Shown in pieces: positions 35,452 to 46,876 of a stretch of DNA of 64,000 bases. The stretch covers positions 3,059,744 through 3,123,743 of the forward strand of contig MU004230.1 of the NCBI GenBank assembly GCA_010405405.1, read 5' to 3'. The notes below the pieces were generated by a model. That model saw only the letters and a list, made by a program, of their open reading frames with translations, ran no database searches and was not told the origin of the DNA. This DNA is from Microthyrium microscopicum. Its lineage: Eukaryota > Ascomycota > Dothideomycetes > Microthyriales > Microthyriaceae. Each line of letters begins with the position of its first letter. Positions within the stretch are counted from its first letter, which is position 1. The position numbers were made by a program, and so were the translations under genes.

Positions 35452-36891
35452 CTACTCAGCCACCCAAACAGCGGCCATACCCATACCAGTTCCGACACAC
35501 ATACTCGTGACACCAATAGATTTGCCAGTTCGCTTAAGCTCGTAGAGTAATGTGGATACTTGACGAGCACCAGTCATACCGAGTGGATGACCGAAAGCAA
35601 TGGCACCACCCTTGGGGTTGATCTTCTCATAGTCCAGTCCAAGCTCATTAGCACACCACAAGCACTGAGAGGCGAAAGCCTCGTTGATCTCAAAGATATC
35701 AACAGCGTTCTTATCGATGCCAGCCTTCTGTAGAGCCACTGGAATAGCCTTCCAGGGTCCAATTCCCATAAGTAGTGGTGGCACACCGACGATCGAGGCA
35801 GTTACGTACTTGCCCAAGATCTTTTGGCCGAGCTTTTCGGCTGTTGAACGCTTCATGAGAAGAACAGCAGCGGCACCGTCAGAAATTTGGGAAGCGTTAC
35901 CACCGTGGATGGAACCGTCTTTGGCGAAGGCCGGTCGGATCTTGCCGAGAGATTCGGCGGTGACACCTTTGCGCACTCCATCATCTTCGCGGACGGTGAT
36001 GGTCTTTTCTTCTCCCGACTTGGGGTCAGCCCACTTCACTTCGAGAGGGGCGATCTCCTGGTCGAAGAGACCGGCTTTTTGAGCAGCTTCTGCCTTTTGG
36101 AATGACTTGGCGGCGAAGGCATCCTGTGCGGCACGGCTGATGCCACGGTCCTTGGCCATGTTTTCGGATAGGACACCCATGGGGACTTTGCAGTTGGCGG
36201 CTTCTGTGAACTCTTCAAGCTTGTCGGAGAACTCTGAAACGGCACCTGGTCTGCTTGAATGTTAGTAGCTCTCTTCATCTTTGATTTTTTGGACATTCGA
36301 AATAATAGATGAATGAACTAGCAAGCTGAGCATGCTATCACATGCCAATCATGCATTCTGACAATGGGTTCAACTTACCCATATTGAGTGGTCATGCTTT
36401 CAACACCAGCACCAATACCAATATCAATCATGCCGGCCTTGATAGCATTGGCAATATCGACACATGCCTGGAGACCTGAAGAACATTGTCTGTTCAAGCT
36501 CTTGACTGCTGTATCAGCGGGGAAGCCAGCGGCGAGGGCAGCAGCTCGGAATTCGGTAGCACCACCACCTGGAGCAAGAACCGTGCCAACAGCGATATCT
36601 TCGACGAGGGAAGGATCGATTGCGGAGCGCTGGATAAGAGCCTTGAAGGCACCGAGGAGGAGGTCAGCGGCGAATGTGTCTTTGAAGCCACCCTTTCCGC
36701 CCTTGGTGATGGGAGTTCGGAGCGCGCATGTTACGACAATCTACAGAATGCAATTAGTCTCATTTTTCTAAATGCCACACATATTCTTCCTCTGCACTTA
36801 CATCGTCGGGGTTCTTTTGTTCGAGCTTGGCCTTGCCGCCGACACCGACTTGCGATGTCAGAGCTTGTAGTCTTTCTCGTGCTGAAGACAT
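35452..36891 (-). CDS. Peroxisomal 3-ketoacyl-CoA thiolase
   Basis: This catalyses the last step of fatty-acid beta-oxidation, splitting 3-ketoacyl-CoA with CoA to acetyl-CoA and a shortened acyl-CoA. Exons are 36891-36802, 36740-36379 and 36250-35452 (416 aa). The N-terminus (MSSARERLQALTSQV) has RLQALTSQ, close to the PTS2 peroxisomal signal (R-L-x5-H/Q-L/A), as in yeast Pot1; the last PTS2 position is Val, a slight deviation. The active-site Cys is in NRQCSSGLQ. The other conserved blocks are GVESMTTQYG, INEAFASQ, GHPLGMTGARQ and CVGTGMG. There is no mitochondrial-type leader and no PTS1 tail. It is divergent from the Trm732 gene across 774 bp. Confidence 0.95.
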
Positions 36892-37049
36892 TGTGATTGT
36901 GTGATGTTTTGGGGAGGGAGGTGATGAAGAGAGTTTGGCAAGAGATATTCGAGAGAGAGAAAACTACAAAATAGATACTACCGACAGATTAAAAAGCTCA
37001 AGGTGGTGTAAATGCCCTCGTTGCGCGCGTGAATGATGTTAATGGCTGG

Positions 37050-37055
37050 CCGAGG
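37050..37055. promoter_or_regulatory. CCGAGG motif, candidate FarA/FarB site
   Basis: CCGAGG/CCTCGG is the known core bound by the Zn2Cys6 fatty-acid regulators FarA/FarB of Aspergillus. It lies 159 bp upstream of the thiolase ATG, beside an inverted CCAAT box. A six-base match alone is weak, but the gene is a classical target. Confidence 0.5.
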
Positions 37056-37380
37056 CATTCCTGATTGGGCATAGCGCTGAGCGGCAAGCTACCAAAGTGG
37101 CTAAATTCACATGCCAGAACTTTTTGATCGTTGCACTTTTGCAGCTGCTTTGATCAACTGACAGCTCTTATTTTATCGTTTGCAGTACAGCTGTGATTGT
37201 TTCTGAGCCAGTTCGTAACGTCACCAGTACATTTTTGTAAACAATAGCAGGCAACTGTCACATGGGTGCCGCAGTACATTCCAATTGATCTTCATACTTC
37301 AAAGCTAGGATCATGTGCGAGCGCATTATAAATGTTGAGAAATCTTTAAATCTATACTTTGACTATGGGTGTATAGACTC

Positions 37381-37386
37381 CCGAGG
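37381..37386. promoter_or_regulatory. Second CCGAGG motif
   Basis: The same six-base core, 490 bp upstream of the thiolase ATG and 280 bp upstream of the Trm732 ATG, so it could act on either gene or neither. Confidence 0.4.
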
Positions 37387-37641
37387 TCAATATCAAATCT
37401 GATAGCTCCAGGGTTTTCTCGCACGTACTAAGACATTCTTTATGTATCATCTTCCTTCTGATAGATCTGATCTGATGGCGTTTCTACACACGTGGCGAAC
37501 TAAAACATCTCCGATCGATAAGATCAAGATCCGATAAATCAACTTCATCGCGTGTACTTGCCGGTTTAATTTCTTCCATCAACACAACATCGATATCAAA
37601 ATCTTTGAGAACACGCCTGTTGCTCACGCAAAATACAAACA

Positions 37642-37710
37642 TGATAAGAGCGTGGGAAAGAGGTCATGGAACGCGATACAACCATTTTCACCGAGCAAGA
37701 GCTTCGTGAT
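37642..37710 (+). promoter_or_regulatory. Upstream open reading frame overlapping the Trm732 start
   Basis: An ATG 24 bp before the Trm732 ATG opens a 22-codon frame that ends inside the gene in another frame. If transcripts start upstream of 37642, ribosomes using it would bypass the main start. The transcript start is not known. Confidence 0.45.
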
Positions 37711-40700
37711 ATCGTGAAGACCTTCAGCGTCCCTGCAAATAAATCGCCGTCATGGAACGAAAATATTCTAGCTTCACTTCTCAAGGCTATTCGAACGGCT
37801 TCCTCGCCAGATGTTAATGGCAATCAGGCCGCTGTCGGCATTAGTGCTGTATCCGCGATACTCCAATCCCAGAAAGAAAATCCCGCCTTGAGAAGTGCTC
37901 TATGGGAGAACCAACTTTGGGTTTCGAGTCTCAACATATATGTCTTAAAATTAGACTCCGTCAAGGGTAAATCTTTGCGTCACTTATTAGGAGTTCTATT
38001 GGATCTACTCCGGATAAGCGACCTGCCCCAAGATACCAAATCTGCACTTCTTCAAGACATCACCAGACCTTTACTAGGTGGCTCTGCTCGGACCAGAGTC
38101 AAAGCCTCTCTGAGCATTTTGAATGCATTTCTTCTGAAAGAAATCATCTCTATACCTGAGCTTTTGGGTTGCTTTCAATCATTTCGGGAGGATGATGATA
38201 TGGAATCAGACCAGCTTGCAGATTATAGACGTTTCTTTGCTGTACTTTTCAGGCTGGTCTCCTTTGATGATCTTGCTCCAGTTGCTGGAAACTTCTCTGC
38301 GACTTGTTGGAGAATTTTGCGCAGTGATCCGCTATTCCTTGATGCAGCAAAATCAAAGTATGCTGACGAAAGGATATCGATGGTCTGGATTGAGCCATTG
38401 TTATCAAGTATCCAAAGTTCTGGTGAGGGTCTGATGCCATTCAAACACCACATGTTTCCAGAAATGTTGACGATAGACATCAATGAACTGTATTTCATGT
38501 TAGAGTTGCTAGGTGCTCGTGAGCTTCTATCACGCAAGCCGAGTGCCTCTCAAAGCAATGGGAAGGTTGATGATGAAACGCGACGAGCGGTTGTGCTAGC
38601 GGCCTTACAAGTTGGCAAAGAGCATGGAATGATAGTTGAAGGCGGTTCGTATTTCAAATACCTACTACGATTGATATAACTAAACTTCTCACAGATTCAT
38701 CTATTGGCGAGAACTTTTGTTTGAAAGATAGAAATATCTACATTTCTTCCAAAAGCCTAAAGCATCTTGGACTCCACCTAGAGTCCGCTGCTAGACTGTC
38801 AGGTTTATCTCTGATTGCATCGTCTCCATCCACAATTAAGCCAATTTCAGGCGATGCTTTGGCTACACTCCGGCAAATTATCCCATTCATCTTCTCTGAG
38901 AATGATGCAGGAGCTCGTGATGATCTGCTGAGCACTATTTCCAAGCTCGTGGCTCGCTTCAATGCCATTCTATTCCATTATGAAGGGAAAATCGCTAAAT
39001 CATTGAAGAAGTCCGGAAATCCCAAGGATTCCAGTTCATTTACTGAGGCCAATCTGGTTGTTGAGAGCCACACCAAATTTATTGGTTGGTTCGCGAAGCT
39101 GATCATAACCGAGCTACGACCTGAAGCGCGCTACCCGAGACTCATCTTCTCCCTTAAGTGTCTGAGCTTATTTCTAAAGTTGGGTCTGAGATGGGAAACG
39201 ATGTTTCCAGAGACAGTCAGGTCATCCCCTAGTTGGGCTGTTGAGAGTTCAACACGGACTCTGTGCCGAAAATTGGCTGACCTGTTAATGAATCCGTTCG
39301 AGGATATAAGGTCTCTCTCTGCTTCATTGTTAGAAAAAGTTCTCCTGGGGCATGGCCAAGGATTCCTTGATCATCACGATGAGCTACAGTCTGCCCTCGG
39401 AAGAGCAGAATTGAAAATGCTCCGAAGCGGAAGAGCAGATCATGCAGATGGCTTCGCACGTCTTTCCCTGATTCTTTTCAAAGTACCATCTACGAAGACA
39501 ACGACAAGCGCTCCCTCGACCTCTTTGATTGATACAAAGCTTGAATGCATCAGTCAATTGGTCCAGAGTCTCGACCAAGCACTCCAAACCGCGGGAAGAA
39601 ATATGGGTGAAGCCATCGCCCATCAGCCGCTACATGGTCTATTGCTGACCCTAAAGTTAGTTACGAAAATTTCGAAATGAATAGTCAATACTGATCAAGC
39701 TCTGTAGATACACGCTTGAAGATTCTCAATTGTATACTGAAGCAATTAGGAGTTCAGAATCCACAGCTCGATCTTTTGGAGATCTTCAAGCTACTATTGT
39801 TCAGACTTTGGAGCGAGTTTGGGTTACTGTTAGAGATGTGCTTTGTAATGACGCTCCTGAAGGTCACGTTCCCATGGACATTGACGTAGAAGAGCTTAGC
39901 CTCACTACTAAGGATATCCTCAGTTACTCTTGGCGAGCACTGAAAGAGGCCAGGTAAGTGCTCTATTCTGACTAGAATCAGCAATGCTAATCATACCAGT
40001 GGCGTAATACGAACACTCGTATTGAAGGCATCTATCTCAAAAGCAGGAACAACACCTGGGTGCCTCCTGGAGAATGATTTCGACAAACTAACACAACTTA
40101 CTTTCGATGCTCTTACCCAGCTTAGACACCGAGGTGCCTTTTCAGCCGTAGCGTTGGCATTTGCGGCATGCTGTGAGAGAAACTCACGAGAATCTCGATT
40201 GACTACATTAGGCAAGCTCTATGATGTATGTTATAACACTCTCTTCAGCAACCCGAACTAACCCTTTGAGTTTAGCAAACACTCACTTGCCTTCGTCAGA
40301 GTGGGAGTACCATCACAAGACGATCTGCAGGCATACCGCCATTGATGGTTGGCATACTATCCGTCGATGTCGACGGCTCCCTGCTCAAGCGAGCCATCCA
40401 TGATCTTCAGTCCACTGCAAAGAGCGAAGCAATTGATCTATCCGAAGGGGGTTCTCTTCCTCAAGTCCATGCTTTGAACTGTTTGAAAGCCATCTTCACC
40501 ACTTCAAACCTGGCTGGGGTTTCAGAGGTCTATATCCCAGAAGCAATTGACCTGGCTGGACAATGTGTAAATTCCAAGATCTGGGCCATTCGAAATTGTG
40601 GGCTTATGCTATTCAAGTCGATTATTGATCGATTGCTTGGAAGCACGGAGTCACAGAACTGGTCTGACTACGATCACCGAAACATCTCTCGAATTTCTTG

Positions 40701-42651
40701 GAGCAAATACCCTGCCCTCCAGACGACAGTATTTCAGCTGCTTCAAACGCAATTCAGCTCAGATCAGGGGCAGGAAAGTGGCCTTGAAAGTGTGTTTTTA
40801 GCACTCAAGATTATCCAGCGAATACCTCCCCCGATCGTTCTGGTGGAGAAGATTAGAAACGTTGTACTTCCATACTGCGACAGCACGCATTGGCATGTCA
40901 GAGATATGGCGGCCAGAACTTTGTCAACTCTGACGACCGAGCAGGATGTTCGAGTGCAAGTCTTCGACTTGCTCACTGAATGCAGTACCAATTCGCAGAA
41001 TCTGTTACATGGAAGACTCTTGTGTATTCTTTACACATTAAAGAGGTGTGCCGCACTCGACAAATCAAGCTTTGGTACAATCCATGTCGAAATCCTCTTA
41101 CTTCTTCAAGGTTCTGAGAAAACCCTGCTGCACCGACTCTTGATCGATAATCGGTGCCCATTCACCCAGAATGCCTATCTGGAGCTTTTCAATTTCCTTC
41201 TTTCCTTCAACCTCATCAATCGATTGAACAGATTGGATCTGAAAGGTTTTCAAGACGAGCGGACAACGAAGTTTCTTGATTTCATAATTTCAAATTCAAA
41301 TGGAAACCCAATCCTACAAAAGTCGGCTTTCATTTACCGTCTTCTCACAGACGAGGTTCAAAGCATCCACTCCGCTGCTCTTATCAATCTTGCGCAAACG
41401 GATGCTAACGCTGCCACCTGGGTACTGTTGTATGTACAAGACTTACTCGAATGGCTCCCTTCGACAAGTTTACAAGTGATTGAAGAGGCTAGCATAAGCA
41501 TACAACAAAACTGCACAGAAAATGAACTTCTACAGACAGCTGAGGCCACTCTCAGCTTGATGTTAGATCTGGATCAGGCAGATTCGGGCGAACTACCTCA
41601 ATCAAATTTTCGACCTGATGCAAACTTTTGGGTTTGGGCAGCATCAGATCTCCCTCCTTCCCGCATGGAGACAAGCATTTTACTGTGGGCTCGAACATTC
41701 TGTAAGCAAAACCATACTAGATCCGATCATATATGGCTATCACTACAGCGCATTCGGTCTGCAACACATGAAGAGTCGGTAAGTTCCATCAATATCTTGA
41801 GTCCAAGTTCCCAACCCATGCTTGAATTCTACAATGCTCCAAACTAACACACGCAGGCACCTGAAATTCGACTAAATGCAACAAAGGCCTTAGAATATCT
41901 CTATCCTCTTGTTCGAAGCGAAAATAAGCCCAGACAGAAGCTTCTCATTCTCCTCTACGACTGCCTTAATGATGATGACGAGGAGATTAGGGATTGCGCC
42001 GCTCTAATTGCCGCCAAGGTCGCCAAATCCGCCACTCCAGTTGTCCCATTAGCGGCAAATTTTCAGCTGGCAGCGACACTGGCTCGCGAGTTCCCAAGAG
42101 GATTGTCTCTAGGCCGCGCTGCAATTGGCAGAATGCTAGATGTGAAGTTTGACTCCAACCATGAAATACAACCTTCAGCGGCAAGTCGTTACTCTGCAGT
42201 GGCTGTCGAATCAATGGATCTTTTCGCCGTAGAAAAGCAAAATCTCTACGTTGATGCAATACGAGAGAGCGATATCTGGAAAGCCGTTTTGAAAAGAATG
42301 CTTCTTCGGCGAGCTCCTATCGAGAAGCTGTTTGATTGGACCATAGAAGGCTTGCAGTTGGTCAATTCTCATAAACATGATCATGGCTGGATCACCTGGG
42401 CATCCAAGCCAGATGTGTTTACATTCGTTTGGCAGCTAGTGAATGCGACTGAAGTACTTCTTCAACTCTGCCTGAATCTCCGATGGATGCAAAGGGAAAA
42501 TATGCGATTGAGACTATTGGAGGAAATAATGAAGCTGGACAAGACTGTAGATCATCCAGACACTCGACAAAAGATTGGTCTGGTGCTTGAAAAGCATGTT
42601 ATTAGACGACTGAAGCTGGTAGAAAGCGTTAACGTAGCTCAGATATCATAA
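37666..42651 (+). CDS. Trm732/THADA-family protein (DUF2428), partner of tRNA methylase Trm7
   Basis: Yeast Trm732 helps Trm7 methylate the ribose of tRNA position 32 in the anticodon loop. Exons are 37666-38644, 38695-39655, 39708-39953, 40000-40225, 40300-41778 and 41857-42651 (1561 aa); every junction keeps phase, and the first donor is GTTCGT. The product is an all-helical, armadillo/HEAT-like scaffold. The conserved DUF2428 core spans exons 3-5: ALTQLRHRGAFSAVA, ITRRSAGIPPLMVGIL, LPQVHALNCLKAIF and WAIRNCGLMLFKSIIDRLLG. RRSAG(I/L)P and RNCGLMLF are its best signatures. The length fits fungal Trm732 (1400-1700 aa). No targeting signal is seen. An upstream open frame overlaps the start. 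Confidence 0.93.
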
Positions 42652-42880
42652 CAGTATGGAATAGTAGGCAAAACTAGCTACTCAAAGTCTAGCGCTCTTC
42701 CTGATGGAACACATACGAATTGAAAGTAATCAATCAGCTTACATGGATCGCCCAGATTCGCTTTGCTAATTACTGGCCACTCGGTTTTAGCTGTTTCAGC
42801 ATAAAAGCGTCGCTCGAACGGCAGACTGTGCTAGTCAGTCAGCAATGTCAAAAACTTGATTTCTCATATTCAAATCACTA

Positions 42881-42894
42881 CTCTCTCTCTCTCT
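42881..42894. repeat. Microsatellite (CT)7
   Basis: A perfect dinucleotide run in the region between the Trm732 3' end and the UBX gene. Confidence 0.95.
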
Positions 42895-42937
42895 AAAGGG
42901 GCAGCAGAATTCTACCGTGATTGTGAAGATGCCCCAA

Positions 42938-42952
42938 ACTGACTGACTGACT
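42938..42952. repeat. Microsatellite (ACTG), 3.75 copies
   Basis: A perfect tetranucleotide run 43 bp after the CT run. Confidence 0.9.
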
Positions 42953-43927
42953 CATCAAGTGTTCGACTGTTTCTTGCCCACCACACAAAAAATAGAGACA
43001 AAAAAAAAACAACAATCGCTAAGATTGTCGGAAAAAACCTCATCGCTAGATAATCCCACTTCTCTAACTCGTTTATTTCTGGCCACTATTGTGAGGATTG
43101 AACCTGCCCCCATCCGCTCTGTTTGGCCTACGCGATTCCAACGAGACTCGCGCCCTCCCATTGAGATGGAAGGGCGCCGTGCCACTGGTTTCCCGTTCGC
43201 ACAGCAGCCAACCGCGTTTCCCAATCAGGCTAGACGTTTGCAGGTTCACCCGAAGATTCTGGGAATGAATCATTGCAACTTCTCCCAATAGTTAAGATCG
43301 AATCGCAGAGAATTTGAATATATACCTAATACTCGGTTCCCACGCGCAACATGATTGTTCTATGTCAATTTGAACTTATTAGAAATCGCAGAACTAATTT
43401 ATGATGAATATGAGCCATGCCAAAACCAGGCACAACCTCCACTTTGTCCTTGCAATAAATTCGACCAACTTACTCCGGTCAATATCTAACGGGCTCGTTC
43501 ACTTGAGTATAATGTCAGAGCCTCTTAGCTCCAAGTATGATGTGGTTTTCGACTCTTGTCCAAGTACAATTTTTATATATAAATCCGCTAATACATGGTA
43601 ACGCTTATTACCCATTCACTGCCCGTAAAGTAGGTTGAATCTAAGTGTTTGTCTGTACAACAACAAGGAATCGAGTACTTCATTCCACCTACCGCTCTGC
43701 AATGTGTCTACCAGGCTTGAGTTCGAAGCGTGCTGCTAAAATACGGTACATAATCGATGGATGGTCGTTAGGTTCCAGCCTTCTCGTCAGCCTAATGGAT
43801 GTGTCTTACATAATCAGTACCCACCAATCCCAGAGCAAGGCCGCCGACAGAGCTCCGCAGCGCCATTCATCTGCTGCAGCTTTCATCATCTTACCGCTAG
43901 CTAATATCATCTATTAAACGCTACACT

Positions 43928-45434
43928 ATGTTTCATACCGGAGGTCTCCAGAGTGGCATAGGTCTAGCACTACAAACATCCAAAGAAGTCGCGGTCTTCG
44001 CTTGTGGTATGTATCGGCTGGTCAGCCCTCAAAGCTTGAATGTGTCTAACATGAAGTAGCTTCTAACGAAGACCCAACATACCCAGCAAGCCAACAATGG
44101 GAGGATGTGGCATTTTCGCATACTAAAGTTTGTACTTGACTTCATACTTCTCTGTCTTGACTGACGATTTCGCCAGGTTGCGGAATACCTGGCTTCTAAT
44201 GCAGTACTTTTGAAGATTCAACAAGGCTCTCTTGAATTCACACAGTTCCAAGCATTCGTACCTAGCGTAACCTGTCCAAGTGTTATATTAATCAGGTATG
44301 AATGTGTCCAGCCATAAACCGGAGCTATTCTAACCAAGTATGACTAGAAATGGCCAAGTTACACGAACGTTCAACGATCCACAGGAGTTGATCCAAGAAG
44401 CAGAGTCGCCATCAGCCGCTCCAAATCCCACACCCACTACATCATCAAATAGCCAGAATACATCAAGTCCTCCACCACCCCAGCCAGGAGCACGACCAAT
44501 ACCCCCTTCTGCCATCGCACAAGCCGCTACACCCGCCGCACCCCAACCTCTACCAGCATCAGTACCACCCTCATCGAACCGATCCCCTCCACCCCCGCAA
44601 ACCACTTCCCCCCAACAACCGCCTACCCGCTCCCAGCCCACTCAAGACTGGGCCGCCCAACAACGCGCCCGAAACCTCAAAGCCCGCGAAGAACGCGACC
44701 GCATCCTCGCACAAATCGAGCGCGATAAGAAGGCGCGCGCCGCCGCCGCTGCCGAGCGCAAAAGACTCGCCTCTGGTGATCAGACATCTCCAAATACAAC
44801 ATCTTCTAGCACTACGGGGCCATCCAGAGCATTACGAGGATCATCAGCACATATTCAAACACGATTACTATCTGGCCGGACAATTCGGTCATCTCTGCCA
44901 GCTACTGCTTCGATATCTAAAGATTTACGACCTAGTATTGACGAGGCACTAGCTGCGGACGATGAGGGCCGCGTGCCGGCGTATAAGTTGGCGGTGATTG
45001 GGATTCCGCCACAGACAGCAAGGGAGATTGCGCTAGGTGAGGAGGGGCAGACTGTGGCGGATCTGGGATTGATGCCGAGCGCGACGATAGTAGTCGTTAG
45101 AGTCGCGGGAGCGGTGGATGCATATGCGGGTGCTGGATCAGGGATTGTTGGTACAGTGCTTGGTGTGCCAGGAAGACTAATCGGTGGCGCTTTTGGAGTT
45201 GTTGGTGCTGTAGGTGGTGCAGTAACGGGAGCTTTAGGTTCAGTCTTGGGGGTCGCTGGCGCGGCCTCCGGACCTACGAGGAACACGGAAAGTCCGGATG
45301 GAGGGGAGCAGCAGAATCAGAGGGGAGTGAATATAGGGACTGTGGGCGCCATGAGAGCGGATAGTGAGCGGGAGGAACGGCAGTTGTATAATGGGAATCA
45401 GTCTAATGTTCAGGATAACAACGAGGACAAATAG
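43928..45434 (+). CDS. UBX-domain protein with thioredoxin-like N-terminus (UBXN4-like), Cdc48/p97 cofactor
   Basis: UBX proteins bind the AAA ATPase Cdc48 and guide it to substrates, often in ER-associated degradation. Exons are 43928-44006, 44060-44127, 44177-44295 and 44348-45434 (450 aa). The N-terminus (KEVAVFACASNEDPTYPASQ; CPSVILIRNGQVTRTF) is the thioredoxin-like part seen in UBXN4/UBXD2. A Pro-rich linker, then a basic coiled coil (LKAREERDRILAQIERDKKAR), precede the UBX domain (about residues 255-345: IQTRLLSGRTIRSSLPA; VADLGLMPSATIVVVRV). A Gly/Ala/Val-rich hydrophobic stretch near the C-terminus may be a membrane hairpin, as in erasin. The last intron has two in-frame acceptors, AG at 44338 or 44347; I chose the second because it gives ILIRNGQ. 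Confidence 0.85.
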
Positions 45435-45655
45435 ATGTTCGGCATGATTTGCAGACAGCTCCCCTTTTGGATCTATTTAATGGCTAGCTATACTGCTTTG
45501 TGCTGTTAAGGTATCTCATTCACTCTTCGCCCCGTGAACATCTAGTCTATCAAAAGCAACGCAATGGTATATCTTAACACCCCCAAGCATCCAGCCGTAT
45601 CCAATACCCCTTGTCATGATCCAACCGCGACTACCCGGTCATGCTCGCAGACAGG

Positions 45656-46876
45656 TTATATCTCAGCCTTGCCAAGCAAATCGGCAAGCTCATCAACCTT
45701 TTTGTCCTTGTCCGCCGCCACAGGCGCAGCCTCAGCAGCATCTGCCCGTCTAAGCTCAGAATCATCCACCTCCTCCTCTTCCACAGTTCCATCATCCTCA
45801 TCAGACTCATCGAAGCTCTCTTGGTCGATCTCTTCTTCTATTCCCCAGTTCTCGTCACCTTCCTCCACACCAGCCGCCTCTCGTCGCTCATCCAGTATCT
45901 CTCGGATTTTTGTGACGCTAATGTTATCCTCGTCGAAGTTGTTGCCTGTAAGTTCGATCTTACGTAGCGCCGGCAAGCTCAACTCGAGAATATCAGCTAG
46001 CAACTTGATGCCATTTTCATCTGCCCTAGCGTACGCAAACTTGAACACTTCCAACTTGTTGTTCTGACCAGCGCCCAGCGCCTCAGTGATTGCCGCAAAG
46101 CCTCGTGTTCCCAAGAAGCAGTCGTTCAGACTTAGCTCTTTCAGCTCTGGCCAGGTAGGCAATGCGTTTGCGAGTGCCTTGCTACCCTTCGTCGTGAAAG
46201 TGTTGTCTTCGAGATCTAGTACCTCCAGACCCTTGACGTGCTTGAGTCCGTTGATGAGTTGCATAATTCCTCCGATTCGGATGCCGTTCTGTGTCATCCG
46301 CACGCTCTTGATGCTTGTGTTTGCGCGGAACGCTTGTTCCCATCCTTCCATTCCGCCGGCCTCTAGTCGGTTGCGCCCACATACGATGCTTTCTAGTGCC
46401 GGAGCGCCTGATTCTTTCTTACGTTCTGCTAGCTTTGCGAGTGCTTTGCCGATTTCGGTGCCAGCGATTGGCCCCATGCCGTTGTTGTTGAGGTAGAGAT
46501 GTACGAGTGGAGTGTGAGAGGCGAGGAAGGGTAGGATTGGTTTGATAGTGCTGAGGCCAAAGGCATTATCGTTGATGTTTACGGTGTGTAAGTTGGGTAG
46601 AGTGAGTAGTGCTTGGAGCAGCGAATCGATCGCTTTTGGGATTTCGTCTACGGTACGTGTACCGAATACCGAGTCGAGGCCAGCGTATTGCAGAGTTTTC
46701 TTGGTCTTGAGAACTTCGGCGAGTGCAGCAGCAGCCTCGACGCCAATTGTGTTGTCAAAGAATCGAATTTCGGTGACCTCGTTGTTTGCGGCAAGCGCAT
46801 CGAGATGCGGTTGGATATCAGCGACGGAGTTGAAGCGCAGGTTTTGGCCTTCGAGGGAGAAAATATTGGGTGCCAT
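45656..46876 (-). CDS. rna1: Ran GTPase-activating protein (RanGAP, Rna1)
   Basis: RanGAP stimulates GTP hydrolysis by Ran in the cytoplasm and so sets the direction of nuclear transport. A single exon of 406 aa. Eleven or so leucine-rich repeats of the RNI type (LHTVNINDNAFGLSTI, LVHLYLNNNGMG, LEVLDLEDNTFTTKG, LKELSLNDCFLGTRG, LRKIELTGNNFDED) fill residues 1-330. The catalytic Arg of fission-yeast Rna1 (TGR before DEIP) matches FGTRTVDEIP here. The C-terminal tail is highly acidic (EEEIDQESFDESDEDDG), also a family mark. The SUMO-binding C-terminal domain of animal RanGAP1 is absent, as in other fungi. It is convergent with the UBX gene (221-bp gap). Confidence 0.97.
   Translation of the reverse strand: MAPNIFSLEGQNLRFNSVADIQPHLDALAANNEVTEIRFFDNTIGVEAAAALAEVLKTKKTLQYAGLDSVFGTRTVDEIPKAIDSLLQALLTLPNLHTVNINDNAFGLSTIKPILPFLASHTPLVHLYLNNNGMGPIAGTEIGKALAKLAERKKESGAPALESIVCGRNRLEAGGMEGWEQAFRANTSIKSVRMTQNGIRIGGIMQLINGLKHVKGLEVLDLEDNTFTTKGSKALANALPTWPELKELSLNDCFLGTRGFAAITEALGAGQNNKLEVFKFAYARADENGIKLLADILELSLPALRKIELTGNNFDEDNISVTKIREILDERREAAGVEEGDENWGIEEEIDQESFDESDEDDGTVEEEEVDDSELRRADAAEAAPVAADKDKKVDELADLLGKAEI

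Larger units (their letters stand above)
36892..37665. other. Divergent promoter between thiolase and Trm732 genes
   Basis: 774 bp between two ATGs. It contains two CCGAGG motifs (listed), a CCAAT box on the minus strand near 37063 and an upstream open frame before Trm732 (listed). Confidence 0.6.
42652..43927. other. Intergenic, 1.28 kb, with simple repeats
   Basis: It contains a (CT)7 run and a (GACT)-type run (listed). A 41-codon open frame at 43165-43290 (MEGRRATGFPF...) follows what looks like a mould 5' leader (A-rich, then pyrimidine-rich), but it has no convincing downstream exon. I call no gene here. Confidence 0.5.

Noticed and set aside
28940-36891. Transporter, monooxygenase, secreted protein and thiolase as a metabolite cluster
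   Set aside because: No synthase, terpene cyclase, P450 or pathway regulator; the genes belong to unrelated processes.
43080-43160. tRNA gene suggested by a GGATTGAACC word (B-box-like on the minus strand)
   Set aside because: Flanking bases do not pair into a T-arm and no acceptor stem or A-box is present.
43165-43290. Short frame MEGRRATGFPFAQQ after an apparent mould-type 5' leader
   Set aside because: Only 41 codons with no downstream exon that I could join; possibly the orphan start of a lost gene, but unsupported.
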